From NCBI GenBank assembly GCA_036399775.1, contig DASWMJ010000094.1:23466-87465 (forward strand): 64,000 nt of DNA. Reading direction: 5' to 3'. The DNA is from JADMIH01 sp036399775 (GTDB lineage Bacteria; Chloroflexota; Chloroflexia; QHBQ01; JADMIH01). A program made the translations under genes and the position numbers. The notes beneath the pieces are model-generated. The model was not told the origin of the DNA, did no database searches, and worked only from the letters and a program-made list of their open reading frames with translations. Numbering within the stretch: position 1 is the first letter of the stretch; each line of letters opens with the position of its first letter. This document shows, piece after piece, positions 52,788 through 61,252 of the stretch.

Positions 52788-54776
52788 CTACGGGGCTATG
52801 AGGGATATGTCTGCCAGCGCGGGGTAGTCGCTTAGGGAAGCGCCATCCGTCCCGTATGCCGGCAGGCGCTCCTGGGTGACGGAGTTGTACATGCCGACGA
52901 TAAGCTTGTAGCTGCCAGGCGTCGCATCAGAGGCAATCGGCACTTCGATTGTATCCACGACAGTCTGGTTGGGCTGCCATAGTATAGTCGGCTCGAAGCC
53001 CCGCTGCGGCTCGTCGTCCTTCTGGCCTACCTTGACGCCTGCCTCGTCTACCACGTGGGTGAAGACGGTATATCGCTCGTATATCCGCTCGGTTGGCTGC
53101 CAGTAGAGGGTCAGCTTCAGCAAATCGCCCGGCTTGAGTTGGCCCGCAGGCTCTATAGTGTAGCCGACCAGCACGATGCTGTTGCCGAAGCGCCTGTCTA
53201 CGCGATGGACCATCTCCGGCACCGCCTCCTCGACCTTGCGCGCGGCCACCTGCCAGAGCGGACCTCTCGACTCCGTAGTGAAACGGTGCTCTATTGGCCC
53301 ATACTGCCCGAACAGGTATACCTGGCGGCCTTCTCCCAGCCAGCCATCCAGTAGAGCGCCCTCTCCAACGAACACGCTTTCAAGTGGTACGGGGATCAGG
53401 TCGGGCCGCCAGCCCTCTATGCGCTGGAAGTAGAGGGCTTCGTTTAGTTGGGACCAGTCGCCTATCAGGATTGTGCCTGGCGGCACCCCGTCGAGAGCCT
53501 GCTTGAGTGTCGCCCAATGCCCCCGCCGGTCTAGCTTGCTGAAATCCACCGTGATGTCGCGCCTAGTATGGCTGCCTGTGGCGGTGACGGTACAGAGCAA
53601 CGCCACCGCCAGCAACACCACTATCCCTTCCAAATTTTGAATTTTGAATTTTGAATTTTGAATTGGGCCTATGGCTCTAACTCGCGAGATGGCAAACTCC
53701 ACTAAGGCGAGTAGCCCCAGAAAGCCGACGCCCACGAGCACGCACCACATGAAGATCGGCACCGCCAGGTAGTCGTAGATGTCGTATATGTCGTAGATCG
53801 CCGCGAAGCCTATGCCCAGGAAAGATGCGGCGGCGCAGAGTGCAGCCGGGGCTAAGCGCAGCCTGTCCAGGTGCCCTGCCGCTACGCCCTGGCCTCTGGC
53901 ACGGCGTCTGCGAACTAACACAAACAGCATAACCGCCATGCCAAGTAACCCCAGGCCAAGCAGCAGCCAGCCTTCCGGGCCGCGAAACATCTGGCCCGCG
54001 AGCAGCAGCCTGAAGCGCCCAACGAGCGATTGGCTGAGCGCGCTGCGGATAGCAGATAGAGCCGACTCGCCCAATATGTGCTGCAAGAAACCTTCCCAGG
54101 TGTTGGTGTACCAGGGGGTAGTGTAAGCCCTCAGGGGGAGGTAGGCGTAGGTCGCGAAGGGCAGGAGCGCGAGCAGCAGGGAGAGTACCAGGTGAGATCG
54201 GCGAATGCGAGGCGCGCCCCTATTTCTCAACGCGAAGACGGCGTACAAGGCGAGTGGCACTACGTACAACAGCACGGTGCGGTGGTGGCTGACCGCCAAC
54301 CCGAAGGCGAGTGCCGCGAGGGGTAGAGGTAGACGACCATCAGCCCAGAGGACGAAGGATAGGAAGGTAAGCCCCACCAGTAGGGTGTTGAAGGTGTTTA
54401 TCTCAGCGACGCTCGCCTGCGACCAGGGGATGCCTTGTACCGAGAAGACGGCTGCGGCTGCGATGCCCGCCACCGTGTTAGAAGTGATATGCCGCACGAG
54501 AGCATAGAGCGTCCACACCGCCAGGGCCGCGAAGATGGCGGAGAGCAGGTTCATGCGGAATGCCACGTCTCCGAATGGGAAAATGGCGATCCAGAGCCTG
54601 CCCAGGAGGAGGTAGAGTGGGTAGCCGGTAGGGTGAGCCACCGACAAAGAGTAGGCAGCCTGCTGGAACTCAGGGCTGTCCACCGTACCGCCCAGGGACG
54701 GCGCGAGGGTCCGGGTGTAAAGCAGCAGCGCGCCCACGCTCAACGCAGGCCCAACCCACCGCCCCGGTCTGCCCAT
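52788..54776 (-). CDS. DUF2723-like membrane glycosyltransferase
   Basis: A 662-residue protein with about 10-12 membrane spans and a soluble C-terminal domain. The first loop, LGGTVDSPEFQQAAYSLSVA followed by HPTGYPLYLLLGRLW, carries the DSPE motif of DUF2723 GT-C proteins, thought to be protein O-mannosyltransferase-like. An in-frame heptanucleotide array (53632-53664) adds a KFKIQN-type stretch. The soluble tail (from about 520) resembles that of the 61253 protein (LTLYWQPTERIYERYTVFTH), a shared beta-sandwich module. Confidence 0.75.
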   Translation of the reverse strand: MGRPGRWVGPALSVGALLLYTRTLAPSLGGTVDSPEFQQAAYSLSVAHPTGYPLYLLLGRLWIAIFPFGDVAFRMNLLSAIFAALAVWTLYALVRHITSNTVAGIAAAAVFSVQGIPWSQASVAEINTFNTLLVGLTFLSFVLWADGRLPLPLAALAFGLAVSHHRTVLLYVVPLALYAVFALRNRGAPRIRRSHLVLSLLLALLPFATYAYLPLRAYTTPWYTNTWEGFLQHILGESALSAIRSALSQSLVGRFRLLLAGQMFRGPEGWLLLGLGLLGMAVMLFVLVRRRRARGQGVAAGHLDRLRLAPAALCAAASFLGIGFAAIYDIYDIYDYLAVPIFMWCVLVGVGFLGLLALVEFAISRVRAIGPIQNSKFKIQNLEGIVVLLAVALLCTVTATGSHTRRDITVDFSKLDRRGHWATLKQALDGVPPGTILIGDWSQLNEALYFQRIEGWRPDLIPVPLESVFVGEGALLDGWLGEGRQVYLFGQYGPIEHRFTTESRGPLWQVAARKVEEAVPEMVHRVDRRFGNSIVLVGYTIEPAGQLKPGDLLKLTLYWQPTERIYERYTVFTHVVDEAGVKVGQKDDEPQRGFEPTILWQPNQTVVDTIEVPIASDATPGSYKLIVGMYNSVTQERLPAYGTDGASLSDYPALADISLIAP
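53632..53664. repeat. ATTTTGA heptanucleotide array inside the DUF2723-like gene
   Basis: About four units of ATTTTGA in the coding region. The minus-strand reading gives NSKFKIQN, the same peptide as the array in the FAD oxidoreductase gene at 18048. Confidence 0.7.
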
Positions 54777-54881
54777 GAGCGCAGGTAATTGTGCTTTATT
54801 GAAGATCGGCCCTATGGTTCTTTCCTTTAGAAGATAGCGACTCCACCTACACTCATGATAACAGAGATAACAGAAGAGTAG

Positions 54882-55036
54882 GGGTGTGTGAAAGTCGCTA
54901 AATCCGTCTTACATGAGGAAAAGAGATTGTTTCTGTGCGAAAAATGGCGGCTTCGCCGCCATTTTTCGCACAGAAACAAAAGAAAACTTCTCTTCATTTG
55001 TGCTGTACAAGCAGGAGGCGCGACTTTGACACAGCC
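54882..55036. mobile_element. MITE-like palindromic element, copy 2
   Basis: A 155-bp copy of the element at 50461. The right terminal repeat (55024-55036) is identical to copy 1 and the left (54882-54894) has two changes. The central stem is 24 bp (54927-54950 with 54956-54979, loop CTTCG). Stem bases differ from copy 1, but both strands changed together, so pairing is kept. It lies upstream of the SpoIIE-like gene. Confidence 0.65.
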
Positions 55037-55126
55037 CTAAACAGAAGAGGGGGTGCTGTTGCAGCGTCCGCGCTCTTGCTCTATGATGTATGGGCGAAGA
55101 TAAGCCCATGCGAAGGCCACGCACAC

Positions 55127-55861
55127 ATGCTGGACGTACAGATTGCCGTTGCCAAGACAAATAAATATGCCACCGGGGAGAGCGGCGACACCGTCGAGGT
55201 AGTCGAGAGGCCGCACGGTGGTTTCTCTGTGGTGCTCGCGGATGGGCAGGGGAGCGGGCGCTCGGCTAAGATGCTGTCTCACCTCATCACCACGAAGGCC
55301 ATAAGCCTTATAAAAGACGGCGTGCGCGATGGGGCCGTCGCCCGCTCGGTGCATGATTATCTCTATGCCTACAGGTCGGGCAAGGTGTCGGCCACGCTTG
55401 TGATAGTGTCGCTGGACCTTGCCACGCGCACGCTCGTTCTCTCGCGCAATAGCCATTGCCCTATTCTGCTGTCGCGCCCAGGCGATGATACCCTCACTAT
55501 CATCGAGGAACCTTCCAACCCCATCGGTATATACCCCATGACCAAACCCGTGATGGCCGAGCTGCCGCTTGAGCCGCACACCTACGCGGTCACCTACTCC
55601 GACGGCCTGATGGCTGCGGGCAGCCGTAGCGGGCAGCCGATTGACCTGCCCGGCCTGGTCAGGGAGTGCTTGCAGGCGCATGTCTCTCCCACTGCCCGCG
55701 ACATGGCCGACTTCCTCATGCAAAAGGCCCTCGACCTGGACGCCAACCGCCCCTCCGACGACATGGCCGCCTTGGTGCTTGCCATCCACCCATCCCCCGC
55801 AACGGAAAGCACGCGCATAGTCCCGCAGGTGCGCCGCATGGAGATGAGCATTTCTGTTTGA
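55127..55861 (+). CDS. SpoIIE/PP2C-like serine phosphatase (RsbX-type)
   Basis: A 244-residue phosphatase-like protein with VVLADGQGSGRSAK (about residue 37), VTYSDGLMAAG and DDMAALVLAI, the spaced Asp motifs of the SpoIIE/RsbX branch of PP2C. It has no signal or membrane span and no extra sensor domain. The start at 55127 is chosen; the frame is open upstream but runs through the repeat element. These proteins often control anti-sigma or anti-anti-sigma partners, but none are encoded nearby. Confidence 0.7.
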   Translation: MLDVQIAVAKTNKYATGESGDTVEVVERPHGGFSVVLADGQGSGRSAKMLSHLITTKAISLIKDGVRDGAVARSVHDYLYAYRSGKVSATLVIVSLDLATRTLVLSRNSHCPILLSRPGDDTLTIIEEPSNPIGIYPMTKPVMAELPLEPHTYAVTYSDGLMAAGSRSGQPIDLPGLVRECLQAHVSPTARDMADFLMQKALDLDANRPSDDMAALVLAIHPSPATESTRIVPQVRRMEMSISV

Positions 55862-55920
55862 CGAGGGATCAGGGGTTAGGGGTCAGGGGTCAGGGGTTAG
55901 GGGTTAGGGGTCAGGGATCG
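55862..55920. repeat. Heptanucleotide tandem repeat (GGGGTCA/GGGGTTA)
   Basis: Seven or more units of AGGGGTT or AGGGGTC follow the SpoIIE-like stop codon directly. The same unit, in opposite orientation, is inside the adjacent GT87-like gene at 56840-56872. Confidence 0.75.
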
Positions 55921-55959
55921 AAGAAGAGATCGGAGATAGATGGTAGATGGTGCGATTCT

Positions 55960-57366
55960 CTAGCCTCTGCTCAACTCCTCTTTTGCCTGGCGCACAAGGG
56001 TTGCCGCCACAATCCCCCACAGCCCAAGCACTACCCATAGCCCTACGCCACTTGTTATCAAGGCAATCGCTGGGCTGTTGGGAATTAGCTTGGTGACGGC
56101 GAACATCCACTCGGCTGGACTGTGCAGCAGCGCGGCGAAAGATATACCTATGGCGAGGGCCAATAGCAAGGTATTGCGTCCCACTACTATTCCTGGCTGC
56201 TCTTCCTGGGCCAGCCACCATGCGCCCAGGAGGCCGAGCAAAGGCACCGACAATTGTATCAGGTGATGGGGCCACGTGCTGCCTGATACTAGGTGGGTCG
56301 TCAGCAGCACCAGTCCCACTTCGAGCAGCAGGCGCACGCTCCTGCCAGGGCCTGCCGGGTAGGCCGAACGGCGGCGGGCAACCCACAGCACCCATCCAGC
56401 AGCCAGTAACACCAACAAATTCGCTAACCACGTCAGAATTGGGCGTAATGCCTCGCCGCTCGCTATCTGCATGGGAGGCAGGTTGGGGTCGGTCGGAAGG
56501 AGAGCGCGGGCGAGGAAGGCGTTGATGCTCTGGTTGTCCGGGAAGGGGAACACCTGACCAAACAGGCCGGGGAACTCTACGAGCCAGTAGTAGGCAGTGG
56601 AAGATGTAATCAGGAGGGAGATCAACTGCACCGCCAGAAACCAGCCTGTAGCCACAGCCGCGACGGCGCGCGGACCACGCCACCACAAATACCCAACAAG
56701 CAGCGCAGGCAGCACCTTGATGCTAACAGCCAGAGCGAGGAGGATGCCCGGAGCGAGGGACCAGGGGTTAAGGGTTAGGCTTCGCAGTCCCCCTTGCGGC
56801 GCACCCTCAATCTCCACACTCGTGTCTTTTCGCTCCTGACCCCTAACCCCTAACCCCTGACCCCTACGCACTATCACCCACAGCGCGCCCGCTATCAACA
56901 ACATTATCAAGCTGTTCGACTCACCTACGTGTATCTCCTCCTGTAGCGGGTGGGCGAGCCAGCCCAGCAGGAGCAAGCCTGCCGTCAGGGGACGAATACG
57001 CGCCGGAACGAGCCGTACCAGTAGCCACCCGGAGATAATGAGGCAAACGTGCTGGAAGAGTTTCCAGAGGATAGTGGCGGCGGTTGGAGGGAGAACGGTG
57101 AGAGGCGTCACGAGTATCGCCAGCAGAGGAGGGTATACGTAGGGAGGAGAGGTGCCGATCTGGTAGATGTTCTCCCCGCGAGCGAGGGCCTGGGCCGTCT
57201 GGTAATAGACGTGGAAGTCTACCCCTACCCAGTTCCCTTCGCGCACCAGCCCACCATCCAGCGCCCAAAAAAGATAGCCCCCCACACCTACCACCGCCAT
57301 AATCCACCCGGCGAGGCGCATAACGCCGTCCAGGGGTGTGGTGGCCTGTGCGGTGGGGCTGGTCAT
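55960..57366 (-). CDS. GT87-like (DUF2029) membrane mannosyltransferase
   Basis: A 468-residue protein with about 10 spans. The first loop, GVDFHVYYQTAQALARGENI followed by YPPLLAILVTPL, is the GT87 pattern; these polyprenyl-mannose-dependent enzymes extend lipoglycans. A segment of about 40 residues (GLGVRGQERKDTSVE, then LTLNPWSLAPG) in mid-protein comes from a heptanucleotide repeat insertion (56758-56872) and is not expected in the family. The acceptor is unknown. It belongs with the other GT-C genes to an envelope-glycan theme. Confidence 0.75.
   Translation of the reverse strand: MTSPTAQATTPLDGVMRLAGWIMAVVGVGGYLFWALDGGLVREGNWVGVDFHVYYQTAQALARGENIYQIGTSPPYVYPPLLAILVTPLTVLPPTAATILWKLFQHVCLIISGWLLVRLVPARIRPLTAGLLLLGWLAHPLQEEIHVGESNSLIMLLIAGALWVIVRRGQGLGVRGQERKDTSVEIEGAPQGGLRSLTLNPWSLAPGILLALAVSIKVLPALLVGYLWWRGPRAVAAVATGWFLAVQLISLLITSSTAYYWLVEFPGLFGQVFPFPDNQSINAFLARALLPTDPNLPPMQIASGEALRPILTWLANLLVLLAAGWVLWVARRRSAYPAGPGRSVRLLLEVGLVLLTTHLVSGSTWPHHLIQLSVPLLGLLGAWWLAQEEQPGIVVGRNTLLLALAIGISFAALLHSPAEWMFAVTKLIPNSPAIALITSGVGLWVVLGLWGIVAATLVRQAKEELSRG
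56758..56872. repeat. Heptanucleotide repeat insertion inside the GT87-like gene
   Basis: Units of the CCCCTGA/CCCCTAA type (at about 56844-56872) and a second partial array (56758-56780) flank a short unrelated stretch. The reading frame is kept through the insertion. Confidence 0.65.
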
Positions 57367-57375
57367 GCTGGGAGC

Positions 57376-57592
57376 GTGAAACGTGATGCGTGATGCGTGA
57401 TGCGTGATGCGTGATGCGTGAAACCCTAAATAACCTCTGCGTCTCAGCGCCGCTGCGGTTCAGTCCCAATAATCTTAGTGTTCTTTATGTCTTTGTGGTT
57501 CAAACAACAAAAAACACCTTTGCGAACTCTGCGATCCTTCGCGTCTTTGCGGTTCACGTATCACGTATCACGCATCACGCATCACGTTTCAC
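57376..57592. repeat. Large inverted repeat made of TGATGCG heptamers
   Basis: The left part (57376-57422) is a tandem array of TGATGCG; the right part (57553-57592) is its complement. The outer 26 bases of each arm (57376-57401 and 57567-57592) are perfectly complementary. The middle carries no gene, only CTTTGCGT/CTTTGTGG-like motifs. Confidence 0.7.
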
Positions 57593-57595
57593 ACC

Positions 57596-58048
57596 CTAAT
57601 TCTCTACTTCAGCGATGGCTTCGGTGGGCGAGGCCCCGCCATAGATCACCGACATTACGCCTGGCAGGTACTTGTCCATGACAGCCAGGTTATCGTACAC
57701 CACGCGCTTGATGAGCGCGGAGTTGATTTCTGTGCCTTCGACATCGATGCTCGTCTTGTAGCGGATTTCGCCGTCGTTGTAGTCCATCTCGAAATTGCCT
57801 ATGAAGAGGCCGTAGTTGGCGCGTGTGATAAAGTCGCCGAGCAGGGGCCGCTTGTTCTCGGACGCTTTCACTGGGCAGTAAGAATAGAAGAGGAACATCT
57901 GCTTGTCCTCTTCGGCGCGGGCGTAGCAGGTCCAGGTGCCGTTCTTGCCCGCGAAGCTCAGGCTCAGGGCGGGCCTCCCCTCTATCTCGGAATACTGCCA
58001 CTCGTCCTCATCGAAGAATCGCTTGAGCGCGTCGTAGATCGGTCCCAT
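57596..58048 (-). CDS. YbjN-like protein
   Basis: A 150-residue soluble protein of the YbjN/DUF1821-like kind: N-terminal helix (YDALKRFFDEDEW), a beta sheet with WTCYARAEEDKQMFLFYSY and a long central helix, then a conserved TRANYGLFIGNFEMDYNDG block. Such proteins resemble type III secretion chaperones in fold and are linked to stress signalling, but no enzymatic role is known. It is 31 bases from the next upstream gene and probably co-transcribed with it. Confidence 0.65.
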   Translation of the reverse strand: MGPIYDALKRFFDEDEWQYSEIEGRPALSLSFAGKNGTWTCYARAEEDKQMFLFYSYCPVKASENKRPLLGDFITRANYGLFIGNFEMDYNDGEIRYKTSIDVEGTEINSALIKRVVYDNLAVMDKYLPGVMSVIYGGASPTEAIAEVEN

Positions 58049-58079
58049 CCGCTTTCCTCCTTCACTGGTTGTATCTTAA

Positions 58080-59000
58080 TTATACGCCCTCGTTCAAGAG
58101 GGGCGGCTGGATAGCGTGCCGGCAATCGGGGTCGAGGCCCAGGTAAGAGGGCACGCCTGATATGACTTCTCGTAGCGCGGCGGCCCTGTATCGGTCGCAC
58201 TCCTCGCAACGTGTGTATATGAGCAGGGGGTCCAACGGGAAGAGGGGCTGCCGCTCGGCCTGCAAGTTGGGGCGTTTCGTGTAGTCGGGCATCTCTCCCG
58301 GCGGGTAAAACAGGACGCTTGCTTCGGCCCCCACCGGCACAGGGATAGGCGGCATGGGGGTCGTGGCCTTTTGTCCCATGAGCATCTGCCTCTGCTGGGG
58401 GGCGTAAAGCTGGTACTCAGGCAGGAAGTCCGCGCTCTCCAATAACGCTTGCAGCCCTTTAAGGAGCGAGCAGCCTACCTGTAGATTGGTGTCGGGTGAC
58501 AATGCGTCAGGCTGGGACTTGCCGCGCCGGATGCGGTACTGGTCTACAAGCTCAAGTAGCAGGCGGGGTGACACGCGCTCTTGCGGCCCATATTCACCCG
58601 CATACGCCAGGCGCTCTACCATGACGCGGCGCAACTCTGCATAAGCCTGGGCGACCTCGCCTGCTTGCCGTTCCTCATACCACCGCGCAAGCCCCTCCAC
58701 AGTGCCGTTGGGTGTCGCTGCCAGCCCCCTCGCGGTCCAGCCGAGCCACTGGCCCGGCAGAACGCGTCTGAGGCTGCGGAGGCTCCGGTTGAGGGTAGGA
58801 TCGGCTTCCGCTTGCTCCAGGTAGAGAGCCTGCGAATACTGCGCCACCGCCACCGCCCCCAGGTAGTAGGTCAGGGCGTCCGCCAACTGAAGCACCGCAT
58901 CGTGGCAGGCAGCGCCGTCCTCGCCCCCGCACAGTTTCACCGCTGCCCCTAATGCGCGGGTAATGGGCAGAGGGTAAGCCTTATCGCTTTTCTGTTGCAT
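58080..59000 (-). CDS. Hypothetical soluble protein with C-terminal Cys motif
   Basis: A 306-residue protein, mostly helical over its first 200 residues, with no signal or membrane span. Near the C-terminus it has CEECDRYRAA and later DCRHAI, which could bind a metal. No family is recognised. The start at 59000 (MQQKSDKAY) is a choice; the frame remains open for 27 more codons. It lies upstream of the YbjN-like gene on the same strand, suggesting shared regulation. Confidence 0.5.
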   Translation of the reverse strand: MQQKSDKAYPLPITRALGAAVKLCGGEDGAACHDAVLQLADALTYYLGAVAVAQYSQALYLEQAEADPTLNRSLRSLRRVLPGQWLGWTARGLAATPNGTVEGLARWYEERQAGEVAQAYAELRRVMVERLAYAGEYGPQERVSPRLLLELVDQYRIRRGKSQPDALSPDTNLQVGCSLLKGLQALLESADFLPEYQLYAPQQRQMLMGQKATTPMPPIPVPVGAEASVLFYPPGEMPDYTKRPNLQAERQPLFPLDPLLIYTRCEECDRYRAAALREVISGVPSYLGLDPDCRHAIQPPLLNEGV

Positions 59001-59176
59001 GCGAGCATTGTAGCATTGGCGGGCGACAAGCGTCAAAGAAGCCTTCAGTACGCACCTGAGTGCTTCCGGCGTGTGACTCAAAGGGTAGACTCACGCTAAC
59101 TCGACACTCTACCATGTCAATATGCCCCTCTTCAGCAAAATAATTTCCCTCGCAGATCGCTCGGTGAGAGAATAGC

Positions 59177-60046
59177 ATGCATCGCCGCAAGCTCTCCCGC
59201 CGAGAATTCCTCAAGCTGACAGGCTCTTTAGCCCTCAGGGCGACTGCGATCAGCGCGGGCGGCCTGGGCTACGTTGGCCTTGTCGAGCCTAACTGGGTGG
59301 ACGTGAACCCTGTGAGGATAACCCTCCCCAGGCTGCCCCTACGGTTTGACGGCTACAAAGTAGCGCAGATCAGCGACATCCACATGGGCGATTGGCTGGA
59401 CAGGGATAAGTTGCTCGAAATTGTTGGCCTGGTCAACGGGGAGCAACCCGACCTCGTAACCATAACAGGCGATTTCGTCACCCGGCGGCCTGAGCTTTCA
59501 GCGAACGACCTCATCCACGGTCTCCGCAAGCTTGTGGCGCGGGATGGAGTAGCAGGGGTGCTTGGAAATCACGACTATGCTCCAACTTCCGGCGTAATCC
59601 GCGAAGTTATGCGTGAGAGCGGCATCATCAACGTCAGCAACGGCATACACACGATAGAGCGTGGCCCCCATCTGCTCCACATAGCGGGAGTGGATGACAT
59701 CTGGCAGAAGCAAGCAGACATCGAACTGGTGCTGGGCAAGCTGCCCGCCGAGGGTGCCGCCCTGTTGCTTGCCCACGAGCCTGACTTTGCCGATACCAGC
59801 GCGGTCACCGGGCGCTTCGATATGCAGATTTCAGGGCACTCGCATGGGGGCCAGGTGAGCATACCCTTCGTCGGCCCGATCCGGCTGCCTCCATTCGGCA
59901 CAAAATACCCGGTTGGGCTGTACCGGGTTGGCAACATGCTCCAGTACACTAATCGCGGCGTGGGGATGGTCCGCCCACACGTCCGGTTCAACTGCCGACC
60001 AGAGATAACCCTTTTCACCCTGCAAGCGGCAAGCACATTACTGTAA
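59177..60046 (+). CDS. Tat-exported metallophosphoesterase (YkuE-like)
   Basis: A 289-residue calcineurin-like phosphoesterase. The N-terminus has a twin-arginine signal (SRREFLK at residues 7-13 followed by a hydrophobic stretch), so it is exported folded. The metal site motifs are complete: SDIHMGD, GDFV, GNHD and SGHSHGG. It resembles YkuE-type enzymes, suggested to act on envelope lipids, but the substrate is undetermined. Confidence 0.85.
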   Translation: MHRRKLSRREFLKLTGSLALRATAISAGGLGYVGLVEPNWVDVNPVRITLPRLPLRFDGYKVAQISDIHMGDWLDRDKLLEIVGLVNGEQPDLVTITGDFVTRRPELSANDLIHGLRKLVARDGVAGVLGNHDYAPTSGVIREVMRESGIINVSNGIHTIERGPHLLHIAGVDDIWQKQADIELVLGKLPAEGAALLLAHEPDFADTSAVTGRFDMQISGHSHGGQVSIPFVGPIRLPPFGTKYPVGLYRVGNMLQYTNRGVGMVRPHVRFNCRPEITLFTLQAASTLL

Positions 60047-60056
60047 AAGGATGTTC

Positions 60057-60101
60057 AAAAACGAGAAAACAGATGGCGCGTCCGCCTGTTTTCTCGTTTT
60101 T
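60057..60101. terminator. Hairpin terminator between convergent genes
   Basis: AAAAACGAGAAAACAG (60057-60072) pairs with CTGTTTTCTCGTTTTT (60086-60101) over 16 bp; the inner part can add GGCG/CGCC pairing. T-runs at the 3' side make it a good bidirectional terminator for the phosphoesterase gene and the gene at 60128. Confidence 0.7.
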
Positions 60102-60127
60102 ACTAAAGATTCTAGTCTTTCTATTAG

Positions 60128-60889
60128 TTAGAAGTCGCCCCCACCAAAATCTCCACCGCCAAAGTCACCGCCGCCGAAGTCGCCCCCGCCATAGTCGCCG
60201 CCGTAACCACCGGCGTCACCGTAGGAGCCATAATCGCCGCCTGCGCCGGTGTCGTAGCTGCCCGCGTCGGTGCCTGGATCGCCTGTGTCACTTGCGTCGC
60301 CGGTATCAGAGTTGTCGTTGCTGGCCTCGCCTTCCTGGTACCCCTCGGCGTATCCGTCGTTGTAGTCTGAACCGCCGAAGAACTGCTGGGCGATCATGCT
60401 GCCGAGGAACATACCAGCGAAGCTGCTGAAGAAGGTACCCGCCATCAGCCCGCCCATGCCGATGCCTGCGCCACCCATGCCCTGCTGGTTAGGCATATTG
60501 TTGAAAGTGCGCTCCATAGTGCCGGGCTGTCGCATTTCGGCGCGGGTCGCCATGCGGGCCAGTGTGCGCGGGTCGTCCTGCATCTGCGATCCCATAGCGC
60601 GCCGCTCATGTTCGGGCATAGTGCTGCTTAGCTGTTGTAGCACCATGCGGCGCTGATTAGGCGTCAGGCGCTCGAACGCTTCGGCGTGGGCCTGCTCGAT
60701 GGTCTCCGGCGGGGCGGTCTGGAGCATATAGCGGTAGCGGGCTATCGCCTGCTCGTCGGTAAGCTGCCCAGGCTGCTGGCCGGAGGGCGCGTTTTGTCCC
60801 CACTGCGATTGCTGCCCCTGCTGATATTGTGGGGGCTGTTGTGTCTCAGGCTCATCTCTGCGCCCGAAAAGCTTATCTAAGAATCCCAT
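60128..60889 (-). CDS. Hypothetical protein with Gly/Asp/Phe repeat tail
   Basis: A 253-residue protein. The N-terminal part (MGFLDKLFGRRDEP) and a Gln/Pro-rich segment precede a helical region (residues about 40-130, LTDEQAIARYRYMLQT and ERLTPNQRRMVLQQL). A hydrophobic Gly/Met-rich stretch (about 135-170) may insert into the membrane. The tail ends with four or more GGGDF repeats. No known family is recognised. Confidence 0.5.
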   Translation of the reverse strand: MGFLDKLFGRRDEPETQQPPQYQQGQQSQWGQNAPSGQQPGQLTDEQAIARYRYMLQTAPPETIEQAHAEAFERLTPNQRRMVLQQLSSTMPEHERRAMGSQMQDDPRTLARMATRAEMRQPGTMERTFNNMPNQQGMGGAGIGMGGLMAGTFFSSFAGMFLGSMIAQQFFGGSDYNDGYAEGYQEGEASNDNSDTGDASDTGDPGTDAGSYDTGAGGDYGSYGDAGGYGGDYGGGDFGGGDFGGGDFGGGDF

Positions 60890-61066
60890 TGGTATTTGCC
60901 TCCAATTCTATTTACATAATTACTCTACGTTGTGCTACCACGCTTCGTTACTTCGACTTTCGCGGGCATGCGCCTCCTTGCTATGCATATGAAAAAGATA
61001 GCAGGATGTATGCCTGTTCGGTAGTTGGATATACCATAGGATATAGTCGTTCTCCCCGACACCGCC

Positions 61067-61194
61067 CGGCGACTAAAGTCGCGGGCTACGCAAACAAAGT
61101 CCGCCTACGCGGACTATCTGGGATAGAGTGGTATCTTAGTAGGATAGTCGCCGCAGGGCGACTTTGTAATAGTTGCCCGCGACTTTAGTCGCCG
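61067..61194. repeat. 128-bp palindromic repeat element
   Basis: Perfect 20-bp outer arms (61067-61086 and 61175-61194) surround inner arms that pair imperfectly (CAAAGTC...GACTATC). No gene is present in the roughly 360-base gap 60890-61252; this palindrome is its main feature. It looks like a REP- or MITE-type element. Confidence 0.6.
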
Positions 61195-61252
61195 AGCAAG
61201 GATGGACAGAAGTGCTTACCGAGGATAATTAGATCTGGGCATATGTAGAAGA

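Noticed and set aside
54935..55126. 64-codon N-terminal extension of the SpoIIE-like protein
   Set aside because: It would be read through the MITE-like element, and the phosphatase-like pattern starts only at 55127.
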